The notes: generated by a model from the sequence alone, not told the origin. A stretch of DNA of 64,000 bases from Shewanella aestuarii (GCF_011765625.1 NZ_CP050313.1:3406501-3470500); one strand, 5' to 3'. Counted from the first letter of the stretch, positions 51,797 to 61,811 are shown. Numbers and translations: made by a program.

Positions 51797-52035
51797 ACAG
51801 CCCCCAGTTAGTAAAAACATATTTTACCATGTGAAAATAATACCACCGCTGACAGAAATTGCCAGCCAAAAAAAGTCACACACACAACCTAAACTGACAT
51901 AAGATGACAGCTAAAGTACCATATTAAATGTAAGTAGCGACAAATATTAAGGATCACCACCATGCTTTTAGTATTGTTTTACATGTTTTAAATAAGTGGG
52001 GGCAGCAAGGTACTTGTGCATAAGATGGTTTAAAT
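51797..52035. other. Intergenic region upstream of AbiE operon
   Basis: Promoter region of the AbiE operon (leftward), AT-rich, with no gene. Direct inspection shows no clear operator. Confidence 0.35.
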
Positions 52036-52065
52036 AAAAAAGCGAACCAAACGGTTCGCTTTTTT
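52036..52065. terminator. Terminator-like hairpin near AbiE/gcvP boundary
   Basis: Stem AAAAAAGCGAACC / GGTTCGCTTTTTT with loop AAAC. It has the same stem core as the csp terminator at 3087-3114. No intact gene ends just upstream on either strand, so it may be left from a lost gene. Confidence 0.7.
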
Positions 52066-52067
52066 AA

Positions 52068-52187
52068 GATCTAAATTTCAATGAAGTCTACTACCACGAT
52101 AATGGCGTTACTGCCGATGATAAGACAAAGAAGTTTGAGGTTTTCGCCGCGGAGTTGACTGGTGTCAATGAGCAGCGAAAACCTTAA
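52068..52187 (+). pseudogene. 3' remnant of an unknown gene
   Basis: The frame reading DLNFNEVYYHDNGVTADDKT and then KKFEVFAAELTGVNEQRKP ends at TAA 52185-52187, but has an in-frame stop directly upstream and no start. It reads like real protein rather than random translation. A 9-base inverted repeat (GGTTTTCGC / GCGAAAACC, 52139-52183) lies within it. It sits between a terminator and the convergent gcvP gene, so it is probably the tail of a deleted gene. Family unknown. Confidence 0.35.
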
Positions 52188-52226
52188 ACTGAAGCCGTAT
52201 TATCGAGGCCAAGTAGCCAGTATCAT

Positions 52227-55115
52227 TTACTGATAATCTTCCATTGGTGCACAACTACACATCAAATTCCTATCCCCATAAACATCATCAATACGGTTAA
52301 CCGTTGGCCAGAACTTGTTGGCCTTAACTGATGCACTTGGGAACACGGCCACTTCGCGGCTGTATGGACGAGTATCAAACTCTGGGTCCATAATATCTGC
52401 CATGGTGTGTGGTGCATTGTGCAATGGGTTGTTGTCGGCTGGCCACTCGCCTGCTTCTACTTTGGCTATTTCGCCACGAATAGAAATCATGGCTTCAATA
52501 AAGCGGTCTAGTTCAACTTTTGATTCTGATTCTGTTGGCTCAATCATTAGCGTACCCGCAACTGGGAAGCTCATGGTTGGCGCGTGGAAACCATAGTCGT
52601 TTAGACGCTTAGCAATGTCCATTTCAGTCACGCCTGACGCTTCTTTAATTGGGCGTAAGTCGATAATACATTCGTGGGCTACGCGGTCATTACGGCCAGT
52701 AAATAATACTGGGTAATGTGCAGATAGCTTTTTCATCACGTAGTTAGCGTTTAGCAATGCCATTTGAGTTGATTGCGTCACACCTTTAGTGCCTAACAGC
52801 TTAATGTACATCCAGCTGATAGGTAAAATGCTTGCACTGCCATAAGGTGCGGCAGAAACAGCGCCATTGTTGTCGCTTTCACGACCCGGCTTAACCACTT
52901 TATGACCCGCTACAAATGGCGCTAAATGAGCTTTAACACCAATTGGGCCCATACCAGGACCACCACCGCCGTGCGGAATAGCAAAGGTTTTGTGTAGGTT
53001 TAAGTGTGATACGTCTGCGCCAATAAAGCCAGGCGATGTTAAACCTACTTGCGCGTTCATGTTGGCACCGTCTAGGTACACTTGGCCACCGTACTGGTGA
53101 ACAATGTCGCATACTTCACGGATAGATTCTTCATACACACCGTGGGTAGATGGGTAGGTGATCATAATGCACGATAAACGATCAGCAAGCTCGCTTGCTT
53201 TAGCGCGTAAGTCTTCTAAATCAACGTTACCTTGTTTGTCACAGGCCGTTACCACTACCTTCATACCCGCAAGTTGCGCTGACGCAGGGTTAGTGCCGTG
53301 GGCAGATTGTGGAATTAAGCAAATATCACGGTGCGCGTCGCCGCGTGACTCGTGGTACTTTTTAATGGCTAATAAGCCAGCGTACTCGCCTTGTGCGCCA
53401 GAGTTTGGCTGAATACACACGGCGTCGTAACCTGTGATGTTAACTAAAAAGTCAGATAACTCGTTAATTAATTGGGTATAACCTTGTGCTTGATCTAGCG
53501 GGCAGAATGGGTGCATGTTGGCAAATTCTGGCCAGCTAACGGGTAGCATTTCAACGGCTGCGTTTAGCTTCATGGTGCATGAGCCTAACGAGATCATTGA
53601 GTGGTTTAACGCTAAATCTTTGTTTTCTAAACGCTTGATATAACGCATCATTTCAGTTTCGCTTTGGTAGCGATTGAATGTTGGATGGGTTAATACTGCG
53701 TCTTGGCGAACAAGGGCAGCCGGAATAGATTGGCTACCATTTGCCACAATTTGCGCATCTAATGCAGCCACATCTAAGCCATGGCCTGCACCTAAAATTA
53801 CATCAAATAATACCGCCACGTCAGCACGAGTGGTGGTTTCATCTAAGCTGATACCAAACACACCATCGGCATCAATACGCAGGTTAATTTCAGCGGCAAG
53901 TGCGCGAGCGTTAATGGCTGCCACATCTGCGCCTTGAACGCTGATGGTGTCAAACCAAGTGTTGTTAACTAGGCTTAACCCTTTAGCTTGCAAACCTGCA
54001 GCTAAAATATCTCCAAAACGATTAATGCGTGATGCAATGGTTTTTAAACCCTGTGGACCGTGGAATACCGCGTAAAACGATGCCATGTTGGCAAGTAAGA
54101 TTTGCGCTGTACAAATGTTTGAGTTGGCTTTTTCTCGGCGAATATGTTGTTCGCGCGTTTGCATTGCCATACGCAGTGCTTGATTACCACGGCTGTCTTT
54201 TGACACACCAATGATACGACCCGGCATTGAACGCTTGTGCTCATCACGGGCAACAAAGAATGCAGCGTGTGGCCCGCCGTATCCCATTGGTACGCCAAAG
54301 CGTTGCGCGCTACCAAATACCACGTCTGCGCCCATTGCGCCGGGTGATTTCAGTAACACTAACGACATAATGTCAGCCGCTACGGTAATAATGGCTTTGC
54401 TTTCACGCAAAGTAGCAAATAGCTCGGTGTAATCATTAATTTGGCCGTGACGGTTAGTGTATTGGAACAACGCACCAAATAGCTCGTAGTTAACGGCTTC
54501 ATGTGCTGGGCCAACAACCACTTCAAAACCAAAACATTCTGCACGCGTTTTTACCACGTCTAATGTTTGTGGGAATACGTCGTCAGCAACGAAGAAAGTA
54601 TTGGCTTTTTTGGCTTTAGACACACGCTTGGCTAATGCCATAGCTTCAGCGGCGGCGGTGGCTTCATCAAGTAATGAGGCTGATGCTAAATCAAGACCAG
54701 TTAAGTCCATCGACATTTGTTGGAAGTTTAAAATCGCTTCTAAACGGCCTTGTGCGATTTCTGGTTGATAAGGAGTATAGGCTGTGTACCAACCTGGGTT
54801 TTCAAACACATTACGCAAGATGACATTCGGCACTTGTACGCCGTAGTAGCCCATTCCGATATAGCTTTTAAATACTTTGTTTTTATCAGCAATATTTCGG
54901 ATATAAGCTGTGCCTTCAGCTTCGCCACATGAATCACCAATGGTTAATTCCTGTGGTAAACGAATTTTGCCCGGCACAGTTTGAGCGGTTAAGTCTTCTA
55001 ACGACTCAGCACCAACAAAGTTCAACATTTCTTGTTGTTGCGCTAGGTTTGGCCCAATGTGACGAGTTAAAAATAATTCGTGCTGTTCTAATTGTGTAAG
55101 GGTTTGCTTGGTCAT
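52227..55115 (-). CDS. gcvP: Glycine dehydrogenase (decarboxylating), P protein
   Basis: A 962-residue pyridoxal-phosphate enzyme that decarboxylates glycine and passes the aminomethyl group to lipoyl-GcvH. ATG 55115 ([21 protein letters not shown]) matches the family N-terminus; the frame is open for 36 further codons without similarity. The PLP lysine lies in [17 protein letters not shown] (about residue 710), and other family blocks are [12 protein letters not shown] and [12 protein letters not shown]. Full length as in E. coli (957). It lies downstream of gcvH with a hairpin in between, so its expression may be partly uncoupled. Strong call. Confidence 0.97.
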   Translation of the reverse strand: MTKQTLTQLEQHELFLTRHIGPNLAQQQEMLNFVGAESLEDLTAQTVPGKIRLPQELTIGDSCGEAEGTAYIRNIADKNKVFKSYIGMGYYGVQVPNVILRNVFENPGWYTAYTPYQPEIAQGRLEAILNFQQMSMDLTGLDLASASLLDEATAAAEAMALAKRVSKAKKANTFFVADDVFPQTLDVVKTRAECFGFEVVVGPAHEAVNYELFGALFQYTNRHGQINDYTELFATLRESKAIITVAADIMSLVLLKSPGAMGADVVFGSAQRFGVPMGYGGPHAAFFVARDEHKRSMPGRIIGVSKDSRGNQALRMAMQTREQHIRREKANSNICTAQILLANMASFYAVFHGPQGLKTIASRINRFGDILAAGLQAKGLSLVNNTWFDTISVQGADVAAINARALAAEINLRIDADGVFGISLDETTTRADVAVLFDVILGAGHGLDVAALDAQIVANGSQSIPAALVRQDAVLTHPTFNRYQSETEMMRYIKRLENKDLALNHSMISLGSCTMKLNAAVEMLPVSWPEFANMHPFCPLDQAQGYTQLINELSDFLVNITGYDAVCIQPNSGAQGEYAGLLAIKKYHESRGDAHRDICLIPQSAHGTNPASAQLAGMKVVVTACDKQGNVDLEDLRAKASELADRLSCIMITYPSTHGVYEESIREVCDIVHQYGGQVYLDGANMNAQVGLTSPGFIGADVSHLNLHKTFAIPHGGGGPGMGPIGVKAHLAPFVAGHKVVKPGRESDNNGAVSAAPYGSASILPISWMYIKLLGTKGVTQSTQMALLNANYVMKKLSAHYPVLFTGRNDRVAHECIIDLRPIKEASGVTEMDIAKRLNDYGFHAPTMSFPVAGTLMIEPTESESKVELDRFIEAMISIRGEIAKVEAGEWPADNNPLHNAPHTMADIMDPEFDTRPYSREVAVFPSASVKANKFWPTVNRIDDVYGDRNLMCSCAPMEDYQ

Positions 55116-55271
55116 GATTAAGCTGTTCCAATTTGCCAGTTTTAAGCTGTAGGGCACAAAAACTGGGGAGTGTGTAGATGGGTATAGTACGTTTACATTG
55201 TTGTAAAGGCGCACTTTCAACAATGTTCAGGCAAATAAACCTGTTATTTTTTACGCTTTAACACATAGCAA

Positions 55272-55293
55272 AGAAGCTCCCGAGGGAGCTTCT
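55272..55293 (-). terminator. Hairpin between gcvH and gcvP
   Basis: A 10-bp perfect stem AGAAGCTCCC / GGGAGCTTCT with a 2-base loop, 16 bases after the gcvH stop. Only a short T stretch follows on the minus strand, so it is probably a partial terminator or an RNA-processing hairpin that lowers gcvP relative to gcvH. Confidence 0.55.
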
Positions 55294-55308
55294 CAGCGGC
55301 GACAAAAA

Positions 55309-55698
55309 TTACTCTTCGTCAATCACTTCTTGGTAGCCTTCAGCATCTAATAGTGCGTCAGCTTCAGAGGCGTCAGATGGCATAACACGGAAGAACCAAC
55401 CGTCACCAAATGCGTCGCTGTTTACTAATTCTGGCGAATCTTCTAATGCTTCGTTAATGGCAATCACTTCACCTGAAATAGGTGCATAAATGTCTGATGC
55501 CGCTTTAACTGATTCAGCTACAGCGCAATCGTCGCCCGCTGTTACTGTGTCGCCAACTTCTGGTAACTCAACAAATACCATGTCACCTAATAGCTCTTGT
55601 GCGTGATCAGTGATACCTACAGTGTAGCTGCCATCGGTTTCTAAACGGATCCACTCGTGTGAAGAAGCATATTTCAAATCTGCTGGAATGTTGCTCAT
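55309..55698 (-). CDS. gcvH: Glycine cleavage system H protein
   Basis: A 129-residue lipoyl carrier that shuttles the aminomethyl intermediate between GcvP, GcvT and the lipoamide dehydrogenase. The lipoylation site is the Lys in [20 protein letters not shown] (about residue 65). The N-terminus [20 protein letters not shown] and the end are as in E. coli GcvH (129). ATG 55698 follows AAGGATAAC. It lies 105 bases after gcvT in the same direction, and is presumably co-transcribed. Confidence 0.97.
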   Translation of the reverse strand: MSNIPADLKYASSHEWIRLETDGSYTVGITDHAQELLGDMVFVELPEVGDTVTAGDDCAVAESVKAASDIYAPISGEVIAINEALEDSPELVNSDAFGDGWFFRVMPSDASEADALLDAEGYQEVIDEE

Positions 55699-55803
55699 TG
55701 TCGTTATCCTTTAATTTGGTTCTTTAATCTGTTGTTCTAATGTCTTAGTCAAATCTGTCGTTTTGCTCACACCATAAATGTAGGTGCAAGCAAAACGCAT
55801 AAA

Positions 55804-56898
55804 CTAGAATGCTTGTTTACCGTTACGCACAAAGCTTGGGGCAATCACTTTTACCGTAACGCGTTTTTTACGCATTTCAACTTCAGCTGTAGCACCAATA
55901 CCGTTTGGCACACGAGCCATGGCAATAGAATAGCCTAAAGTTGGCGAGAAAGTCCCGCTGGTGATCGCACCTTGATGTTCTACACCGTTTTCATCGGTAA
56001 AAAACACTGGCATATCATGGCGTAAAACGCCTTTTTCTTCCATGACTAAACCGACTAATTTGTCAGTTCCTGCCGCTTTTAATTCAGTTAATGCAGCGCG
56101 GCCAATAAAATCGCGGTCACTTGGCTCCCATGCCACAGTCCACCCCATGTTTGCGGCTAATGGATTAATACTTTCGTCCATGTCTAAACCGTATAGGTTC
56201 ATACCCGCTTCTAAGCGTAGGGTGTCACGCGCGCCTAAACCACATGGGCGTACGCCTGCATCTAATAAAGCTTGCCATAAAGCTTCAGCTTCCGCTTCTG
56301 GAACAATGAGTTCGTAGCCTGCTTCACCGGTGTAACCTGTGGTGGCGATAAATAAGCTATCGGATTGCACCCCAAAAAATGGCTTCATGCCTTCAACGGC
56401 AGCATTTTGCTCAGGGGTAAATACTGTGGCCGCTTTAGCTTTAGCGTTAGGGCCTTGTACAGCGATCATGGCGAGTTCTGGGCGCTCAGTGATGGTGACA
56501 TCAAAGGCGGCAGCTTGTTTGTTGATCCATGCTAAGTCTTTTTCACGGGTGGCTGAGTTAACCACAACGCGGTAATGGGTATCGCTTAGGTAGTAAGTGA
56601 TAAGGTCGTCGATGATACCGGCGTTTTCATCTAACATGCCGCCGTATAAGGCTTTGCCCGGTACGGTAAGTTTGGCAACATCATTGGCAAGTAGCTTGCG
56701 TAAAAATGCACATGCGTCTGTGCCGGTCACGTCTACAACGGTCATGTGTGACACGTCAAACATACCTGCATCTTGACGAACAGCGTGATGCTCTTCGATT
56801 TGCGAACCATAGTTGATTGGCATTTCCCAACCATGAAAATCCACCATCTTGGCGTTTGATTCTAAATGCTTATTGAAGAGTACTGTTTTGCTGGCCAT
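55804..56898 (-). CDS. gcvT: Aminomethyltransferase, glycine cleavage T protein
   Basis: A 364-residue tetrahydrofolate-dependent enzyme that releases ammonia from the aminomethyl-lipoyl group and forms 5,10-methylene-THF. Typical blocks: [17 protein letters not shown] near the N-terminus, [23 protein letters not shown] and [18 protein letters not shown] near the catalytic Asp. Length equals E. coli GcvT (364). ATG 56898 has AAGGGATAAG upstream. First gene of the gcvT-gcvH-gcvP unit; a candidate promoter lies about 70 bases upstream. No glycine riboswitch was recognised. Confidence 0.97.
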   Translation of the reverse strand: MASKTVLFNKHLESNAKMVDFHGWEMPINYGSQIEEHHAVRQDAGMFDVSHMTVVDVTGTDACAFLRKLLANDVAKLTVPGKALYGGMLDENAGIIDDLITYYLSDTHYRVVVNSATREKDLAWINKQAAAFDVTITERPELAMIAVQGPNAKAKAATVFTPEQNAAVEGMKPFFGVQSDSLFIATTGYTGEAGYELIVPEAEAEALWQALLDAGVRPCGLGARDTLRLEAGMNLYGLDMDESINPLAANMGWTVAWEPSDRDFIGRAALTELKAAGTDKLVGLVMEEKGVLRHDMPVFFTDENGVEHQGAITSGTFSPTLGYSIAMARVPNGIGATAEVEMRKKRVTVKVIAPSFVRNGKQAF

Positions 56899-56965
56899 TC
56901 TTATCCCTTATTGTGGGTAGTATCACGCCGCAGCATGACCTAGGTATTTGATAAAATGCGGCGAA

Positions 56966-56996
56966 ATTATACTCGGCAGTTAATGATTGTATACAA
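56966..56996 (-). promoter_or_regulatory. Candidate gcvT promoter with palindrome
   Basis: On the minus strand a -10 TATAAT (plus 56966-56971) stands 19 bases from TTGTAT, which is half of a perfect 10-bp palindrome TTGTATACAA (56987-56996). The palindrome resembles GntR-type operators and would overlap the -35 box. The 19-base spacing is longer than ideal. Confidence 0.4.
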
Positions 56997-57124
56997 GAAA
57001 ATTTTCTAATCCGACAGCCAACCCATTAGTTATGCTAATGTGAAATCTGTAACAAAATTTCACACTGTTTAGATTAAAAACATCAATGGCGCTGGATCAC
57101 CTGATATATAAGCGATTTTACATC

Positions 57125-58351
57125 TTAAGAAGGTGTATTTGGATCACGGCACAGTTTAGGTAATGTCATCTTATTGCCTATGGCCTGTCTGATGAACACT
57201 GTTTTTAGCCCAGCAACATTATCAACTAGCGATAATCCAATGTCGCGAATGGCTTTTTTGACGGGATTGTCGCCTGCAAATAAACGTTTAAAGCCTTCCA
57301 TGGTGGCGATCATTTCCATGGCTTCAGCTTTACGCCAACGCTCAACACTGCGTAAATGGCTATATTCGCCAATATCTTTACCCTGTTCATGAAGCTCAAC
57401 AACCGTTTCAATAATACTGGCAGCATCTAAAAATCCAAGGTTAACGCCTTGGCCTGCTAACGGGTGAATTGTATGTGCTGCATCGCCAGCTAATATCATG
57501 CGGTGACGGGCAAAGTGGCGGGCATAACGCATACGCAAAGGAAATGCTTGGCGCTCGCTAACCAGCTCACACACACCTAAGCGGCCATCAAGGGCTGCGG
57601 TGAGTGCTTTGCCAAATTCGCTGGCATCTACTGCCAATAGCTGCTGAGCCTGCTGCGGTGAGGTTGACCAAACAATCGAGCATAAGTTGTCTTCGTATAA
57701 TGGCAGCATAGCTAAGGGACCATTGGGTAAAAATACCTGACGCGCGGTAGCGTGATGCAGCTCGGTCGTGCGCACTGTGGCCACTATGGCATGATGGCCA
57801 TAATCCCAAAAAGTAAGGGGAATATTGCACTGCTGACGTACCCATGAGTTGGCACCATCAGCGCCAACCACTAATGCCGCTGATAAGTTGTCACCATTTT
57901 CAAGAGTTAACCATGCCTCACGCTCACCAAAGGCAACGCGAGATAATCGCTGCTGTTCAATATGAGTAATGTTGCTCAGTTCGCTGGCACGTTTGGCGAG
58001 GGCATAACTAATGGCGTCGTTTTCAATTATCGAGCCTAAATAAGCTTCGCTAATATCGTGGGCATCAAAGTTAATCTTGCCCATGCCGTCTTTGTCCCAT
58101 ACGGCCATTTTTTGATATGGACTTACGCGGTCATGATCTAGATATGGCCACGCACCTAAATTGATTAAAAGCTGCTGACTGGCTTTATTAATGGCGCTTA
58201 CCCGTAATTTAGGCTCGCCCGTAACTTGGGCTGTGCTACCTGCGTCAATCACCACCACGTTTAAATCGGCTTCGGCTAAACCAATGGCTGTTGCTAAGCC
58301 CACCATACCACCGCCAATAATAGCTACATCATAGGTTTGGCTTGTATACAT
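57125..58351 (-). CDS. ubiI: 2-octaprenylphenol hydroxylase-type flavoprotein (UbiI/VisC)
   Basis: A 408-residue FAD monooxygenase of the UbiH/UbiF/Coq6 family that hydroxylates the ubiquinone ring precursor (C5 position in E. coli UbiI). FAD motifs: VAIIGGGMVGLATAIGLA at the N-terminus, VVGADGANSWVRQ near residue 170, and AGDAAHTIHPLAGQGVNLG near 287. It is 79 bases downstream of ubiH, on the same strand, which is the E. coli order (ubiH-visC), so UbiI is preferred over UbiF. ATG 58351 follows AAGGAACA. The exact ring position is inferred from synteny. Confidence 0.9.
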   Translation of the reverse strand: MYTSQTYDVAIIGGGMVGLATAIGLAEADLNVVVIDAGSTAQVTGEPKLRVSAINKASQQLLINLGAWPYLDHDRVSPYQKMAVWDKDGMGKINFDAHDISEAYLGSIIENDAISYALAKRASELSNITHIEQQRLSRVAFGEREAWLTLENGDNLSAALVVGADGANSWVRQQCNIPLTFWDYGHHAIVATVRTTELHHATARQVFLPNGPLAMLPLYEDNLCSIVWSTSPQQAQQLLAVDASEFGKALTAALDGRLGVCELVSERQAFPLRMRYARHFARHRMILAGDAAHTIHPLAGQGVNLGFLDAASIIETVVELHEQGKDIGEYSHLRSVERWRKAEAMEMIATMEGFKRLFAGDNPVKKAIRDIGLSLVDNVAGLKTVFIRQAIGNKMTLPKLCRDPNTPS

Positions 58352-58430
58352 GGTGTGTTCCTTACAAAACTGAGTAATAAAAAGTGATTAACAACTATCG
58401 CATTAGCATTATGGGCGGCATAAACGGTGA

Positions 58431-59699
58431 TTAACGCCACCCCATAGCAACTTGTGCAACAGGGCGTTTAAGTGGCGGCAGCCATGACAATAATCTTAAT
58501 CCGATATTGCGCCCAGCCACTAATGGCCAGTGCTGATTTGAGAAGCCGCGCACTAAAAATTCAATATTATTCATGGTACGGGTTCTATCTTGTTGGCGGC
58601 TGGCTAAATATTGGTGCACCACTTGGCTGTTGCCTACATCGGCTTTGACATCGCCATGAAGATGTTGGGCTAACTGCTGCTCAATTACCTCAATAAGACT
58701 CACCACATCTCGCAGCCCCAAGTTAAACCCTTGGCCTGCAATTGGGTGTAAGGTTTGCGCCGCATTACCCACAAACACGCAGCGATGATAAATCGGCTGC
58801 GTCATTCGGGTTAAGGTGAGTGGATACGTTACCCGCTGCCCGACTGCCATAAAGCGCCCAGCACGATTGCCAAAGGCAAGCTGTAACTGCTGTAAAAAGT
58901 CATTCTCACTGATGTTTTTTAGCTGCTCTGCTTTATCTGGAGACACAGCCCACACCAAAGATAAGCGGGCCTTATTTGAACTAGACGGGTTTGAGCTGGC
59001 CATATTTGCCATGGGTAACAATGCAATGGGGCCGGTTTCAGTAAAGCGCTCGTATGCCCAGTGCTGATGTGGCTTGTCGGTTTCAACATTAGCCACAATA
59101 GCGCTTTGGCCAAAATCGATTTGCTCCGCGGCTAATTTAAGCTGTTGGCGCACAACTGAATTAGCCCCATCTGCGGCCACCAGCAATTTAGCACTTAATT
59201 GGCTACCATCATCAAGCTCAAGATAATGACCATCGGCTTTGGCTGTCAGCGAGGCTAATTTGGCTGGGCAAAACAAGCTAATATCAGCTTGTTGTAATTC
59301 ACTAAATAATACTTGGCCAACTTTGGCCAGCTCAACGACCTGACCCAATGCTGATAAACCTAATGGTTCGGCGTTTAGCTCGGTCATACCAAAATGACCG
59401 CGATCAGACACATGAATATCACTAATGGCAGTGCCTAAATGTGCCAATTTAGGCCAAATACCCAAACGGGTTAATTCAAAAATAGACCCATGGGCAATTG
59501 CAATTGAGCGAGCATCAAAGCCGGGATGACTATCATCGGCTTGATGAGCTTCAATTAACGCGACCGATAAACAAGGTAGATGTTGCAATTTACGCTGTTG
59601 ATTTAGTTTGGCTAACCCTAATGCCAATGAAGCGCCAGCCATGGCGCCACCAATAATCACGATATCAAATTGCTGCAGTGCTGCTGGCGTTTTACTCAT
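58431..59699 (-). CDS. ubiH: 2-octaprenyl-6-methoxyphenol hydroxylase
   Basis: A 422-residue FAD monooxygenase of ubiquinone biosynthesis. Motifs: FDIVIIGGAMAGASLALGLA, VAADGANSVVRQQL near 170, and GNAAQTLHPIAGQGFNLG (about 305), where family members often have GDAA. It is the gene between ygfB and ubiI; in E. coli pepP also lies between ygfB and ubiH, but it is missing here. ATG 59699 has a weak ribosome site and lies 63 bases after the ygfB stop, so it is probably co-transcribed. The enzyme acts at the inner-membrane surface on the prenylated quinone precursor. Confidence 0.92.
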   Translation of the reverse strand: MSKTPAALQQFDIVIIGGAMAGASLALGLAKLNQQRKLQHLPCLSVALIEAHQADDSHPGFDARSIAIAHGSIFELTRLGIWPKLAHLGTAISDIHVSDRGHFGMTELNAEPLGLSALGQVVELAKVGQVLFSELQQADISLFCPAKLASLTAKADGHYLELDDGSQLSAKLLVAADGANSVVRQQLKLAAEQIDFGQSAIVANVETDKPHQHWAYERFTETGPIALLPMANMASSNPSSSNKARLSLVWAVSPDKAEQLKNISENDFLQQLQLAFGNRAGRFMAVGQRVTYPLTLTRMTQPIYHRCVFVGNAAQTLHPIAGQGFNLGLRDVVSLIEVIEQQLAQHLHGDVKADVGNSQVVHQYLASRQQDRTRTMNNIEFLVRGFSNQHWPLVAGRNIGLRLLSWLPPLKRPVAQVAMGWR

Positions 59700-59762
59700 A
59701 ATTAGATGAATTTAGCTCAAAGTGAATAACAACAGTTCATACGGATGAAATACAATGATCGA

Positions 59763-60338
59763 TTAGTGCATGGTTTGGGGATCGTCTGCGTTATCCATTT
59801 CTGGCTCGGGGCCAAATTCTGAATAACACAAAATGGCGGACATGCGCACAAACTCTTGCAGCTCAATGTAGGCTGATTCTGATTCATCATCATCGACAAC
59901 GTCAAATTCAACTTGAGCAATTTCGGCCAGATCTTTAATCACTTCACGCACATCTTCAGAAGCCTGATTCAACTTTGGTTGAATAATGGCAATACCAGTT
60001 AAAAAGCTTTGAGTCCACAGCGATAATGCTTCAACACGGTGAGAAAGCGAAACCTCTTCTTCTGGCAACAATAAGGTAAAACCAAACTCAAAATCAGTTA
60101 ATCGGGTAACCGTGTCTTGATAAAGCTCATTGATGAGTTTTAATAACTCAGCATCAAGTTGTTGGCCATCGTTCATTAAATCAATTAAAGGTGCGACCCA
60201 AGCATGATTTTGCTGATCAACTCCCCCACAGATCAGCCCGACCAATGCGCCATGAACTTCAACGGGATGCTGACCAATTTCGGCCGCATCTAAGGCTTTT
60301 TTAAGGTTTTCGATACATAATGAAGGTGGGGTTGCCAT
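59763..60338 (-). CDS. ygfB: UPF0149 family protein YgfB
   Basis: A 191-residue all-helical protein of the UPF0149 (YgfB/YecA) family, with the family block VEVHGALVGLICGGV near residue 22 and FEFGFTLLLPEEEVSLSHRVEALSLW in the middle, split here as FEFGFTLLLP and SHRVEALSLW. The tail is acidic (PEPEMDNADD). Function is not well defined; a homologue in Pseudomonas affects antibiotic-resistance gene expression. ATG 60338 follows AGGACAGC. First gene of the ygfB-ubiH-ubiI unit and divergent from zapA, which is the conserved gammaproteobacterial order. Confidence 0.92.
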   Translation of the reverse strand: MATPPSLCIENLKKALDAAEIGQHPVEVHGALVGLICGGVDQQNHAWVAPLIDLMNDGQQLDAELLKLINELYQDTVTRLTDFEFGFTLLLPEEEVSLSHRVEALSLWTQSFLTGIAIIQPKLNQASEDVREVIKDLAEIAQVEFDVVDDDESESAYIELQEFVRMSAILCYSEFGPEPEMDNADDPQTMH

Positions 60339-60556
60339 GGTGCTGTCCTAAAGTGCAATAACTTTCCCAATGCTAGCAGAGTTAGCTATTTGCGCCAAAT
60401 ACTTGCCTCTTGGTATGCGATAAAACTATCGATTTGCTCAGACAAACAGCAAATGAGCAAAAAGGCGCAGGGTTGCCTTGCTCTTTTAAATTCAGCCCTA
60501 TATAGTTCGGCTTAAACAAACATGCTTTTTTTCGAAAAGGATCTCGTTGCGACATT

Positions 60557-60865
60557 ATGAGTGCTAGTGCAGTTGAAATTACCCTTTTAGGGCGCACCTA
60601 CTCTATCGCTTGTCCCAAGGGACGCGAGGAAGCCTTACGTGCAGTTGCCAGTGAAGTTGAGGGGCAGTTAACTAACCTCAAAACACGTACCAATAATTTA
60701 AGTCGTGAAGAACTCGCCATTATGGCAGCCTTGAATATTGGTAATGAATTGTACGAAGAAAGGCAAAAAAACAAACATTATATGGCGCAAATGGACGAGC
60801 GTATTTCATTGTTGCAAGCAACACTTGAAAATTCGTTGATTGAACGAAGCCGCAAGGACGACTAA
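60557..60865 (+). CDS. zapA: Cell division protein ZapA
   Basis: A 102-residue protein that binds FtsZ and bundles its filaments at the division site. The N-terminal domain has VEITLLGRTYSIACPKGREE, and the C-terminal half (about 60-98) is the coiled coil that makes the tetramer (NELYEERQKNKHYMAQMDER). ATG 60557; the length is close to E. coli ZapA (109). It is immediately followed by the 6S RNA gene and fau, as in most gammaproteobacteria. Confidence 0.93.
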   Translation: MSASAVEITLLGRTYSIACPKGREEALRAVASEVEGQLTNLKTRTNNLSREELAIMAALNIGNELYEERQKNKHYMAQMDERISLLQATLENSLIERSRKDD

Positions 60866-60912
60866 ACTAAGAATAATGGCTTTAACTGCTTTGAAGCAAT
60901 TATCTAACCTGT

Positions 60913-61099
60913 TTTGCTCCCTGGGATATGCGTAGTTGGTAATGTCCCTGTGCCGATATTTACAAACCCAGGGTGAATGCTTTTATTGACATTGCGCATG
61001 CTCGGCTAGTACCGAGAAGCCTTAGGATATAAACATTTACCCGCCTTGAACCTACGGTTCAAGGGCTTACACCGGCTACGGTATTCTGGGGAGCATCCT
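60913..61099 (+). ncRNA. ssrS: 6S RNA
   Basis: Located between zapA and fau, the standard place. Sequence blocks shared with E. coli 6S RNA are visible: GTCCCTGTGCCGATATTT in the 5' arm, GCATGCTCGG-N5-ACCGAGAAGCCTTA in the closing region, and CCTTGAACC-N2-GGTTCAAGGG-TTACA in the 3' arm. The ends pair (GCTCCC near 60916 with GGGAGC near 61088), giving the long open-promoter-like hairpin that binds sigma-70 RNA polymerase. Exact ends are estimated to within about 5 bases. Confidence 0.9.
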
Positions 61100-61104
61100 A
61101 ATTT

Positions 61105-61803
61105 ATGACCATCACCCGCTTTATGGAATCTGGTGCAACTAATGCACCCACCTTGCAAGCCACCATTAAAATCACACATTTTGCTACTCCGCTTGAAAAC
61201 CCAGACCCCTTGTTTGATAGTTCAGGTATGAGTCGTGACAACATTCGTCGCCATGTCAGACAAGAACGCAACAGCTTATCAGCAGAAGAACAACATCAAT
61301 TTGCATTAATAGCGAGTCGGCATTTATTAGCAGAAGTGCAAGCACACAATGCCCAACATGTGGCCATATACCTTACTCACGATGGCGAACTTGCAACCCA
61401 AAAATTAATTGAAGCATTATGGGAAGAAGGCATTAAAACCTACTTGCCGATCATTCACCCATTTAGCAAAGGTAACTTGCTGTTTTTGCATTATCATGCA
61501 AATTCAAAAATGGTTATCAATCAGTACGGTATTGCTGAGCCAGCGCTGTCGGTACAAGCTATTATCCCGGTAAACAAACTCGATATGATTGTCACACCAC
61601 TGGTTGCTTTTGATGACAAGGGAAATCGTATGGGGATGGGCGGTGGCTATTATGATCGCACCTTATGCCAAGTGGTTGATGGAAAGCCATTGGCAGTCGG
61701 GTTTGCACATGATTGTCAGCAAGTTAGTCAACTCCCCATCGAATATTGGGACGTGCCATTACCGGTGATCATTACCCCAACAAGACGATTTGCCTGTCAG
61801 TAA
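61105..61803 (+). CDS. fau: 5-formyltetrahydrofolate cyclo-ligase
   Basis: An enzyme that converts 5-formyl-THF to 5,10-methenyl-THF with ATP (YgfA/MTHFS family). Motifs: IRRHVRQERNSLS at the N-terminus of the domain, TYLPIIHPF, and GNRMGMGGGYYDRTL (about residue 180), the substrate/ATP loop, then PTRRFACQ at the end. From ATG 61105 it is 232 residues; the family domain begins near ATG 61228 (MSRDNIRRH, 191 residues). The longer start has GGGGAG upstream, but that is also the 3' stem of 6S RNA. The start is undecided; co-transcription with ssrS is likely. Confidence 0.9.
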   Translation: MTITRFMESGATNAPTLQATIKITHFATPLENPDPLFDSSGMSRDNIRRHVRQERNSLSAEEQHQFALIASRHLLAEVQAHNAQHVAIYLTHDGELATQKLIEALWEEGIKTYLPIIHPFSKGNLLFLHYHANSKMVINQYGIAEPALSVQAIIPVNKLDMIVTPLVAFDDKGNRMGMGGGYYDRTLCQVVDGKPLAVGFAHDCQQVSQLPIEYWDVPLPVIITPTRRFACQ

Positions 61804-61811
61804 ATGACATA

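Noticed and set aside
55700..57124. Glycine riboswitch upstream of gcv genes
   Set aside because: No tandem aptamer features could be recognised in the short leaders of gcvT or gcvH.
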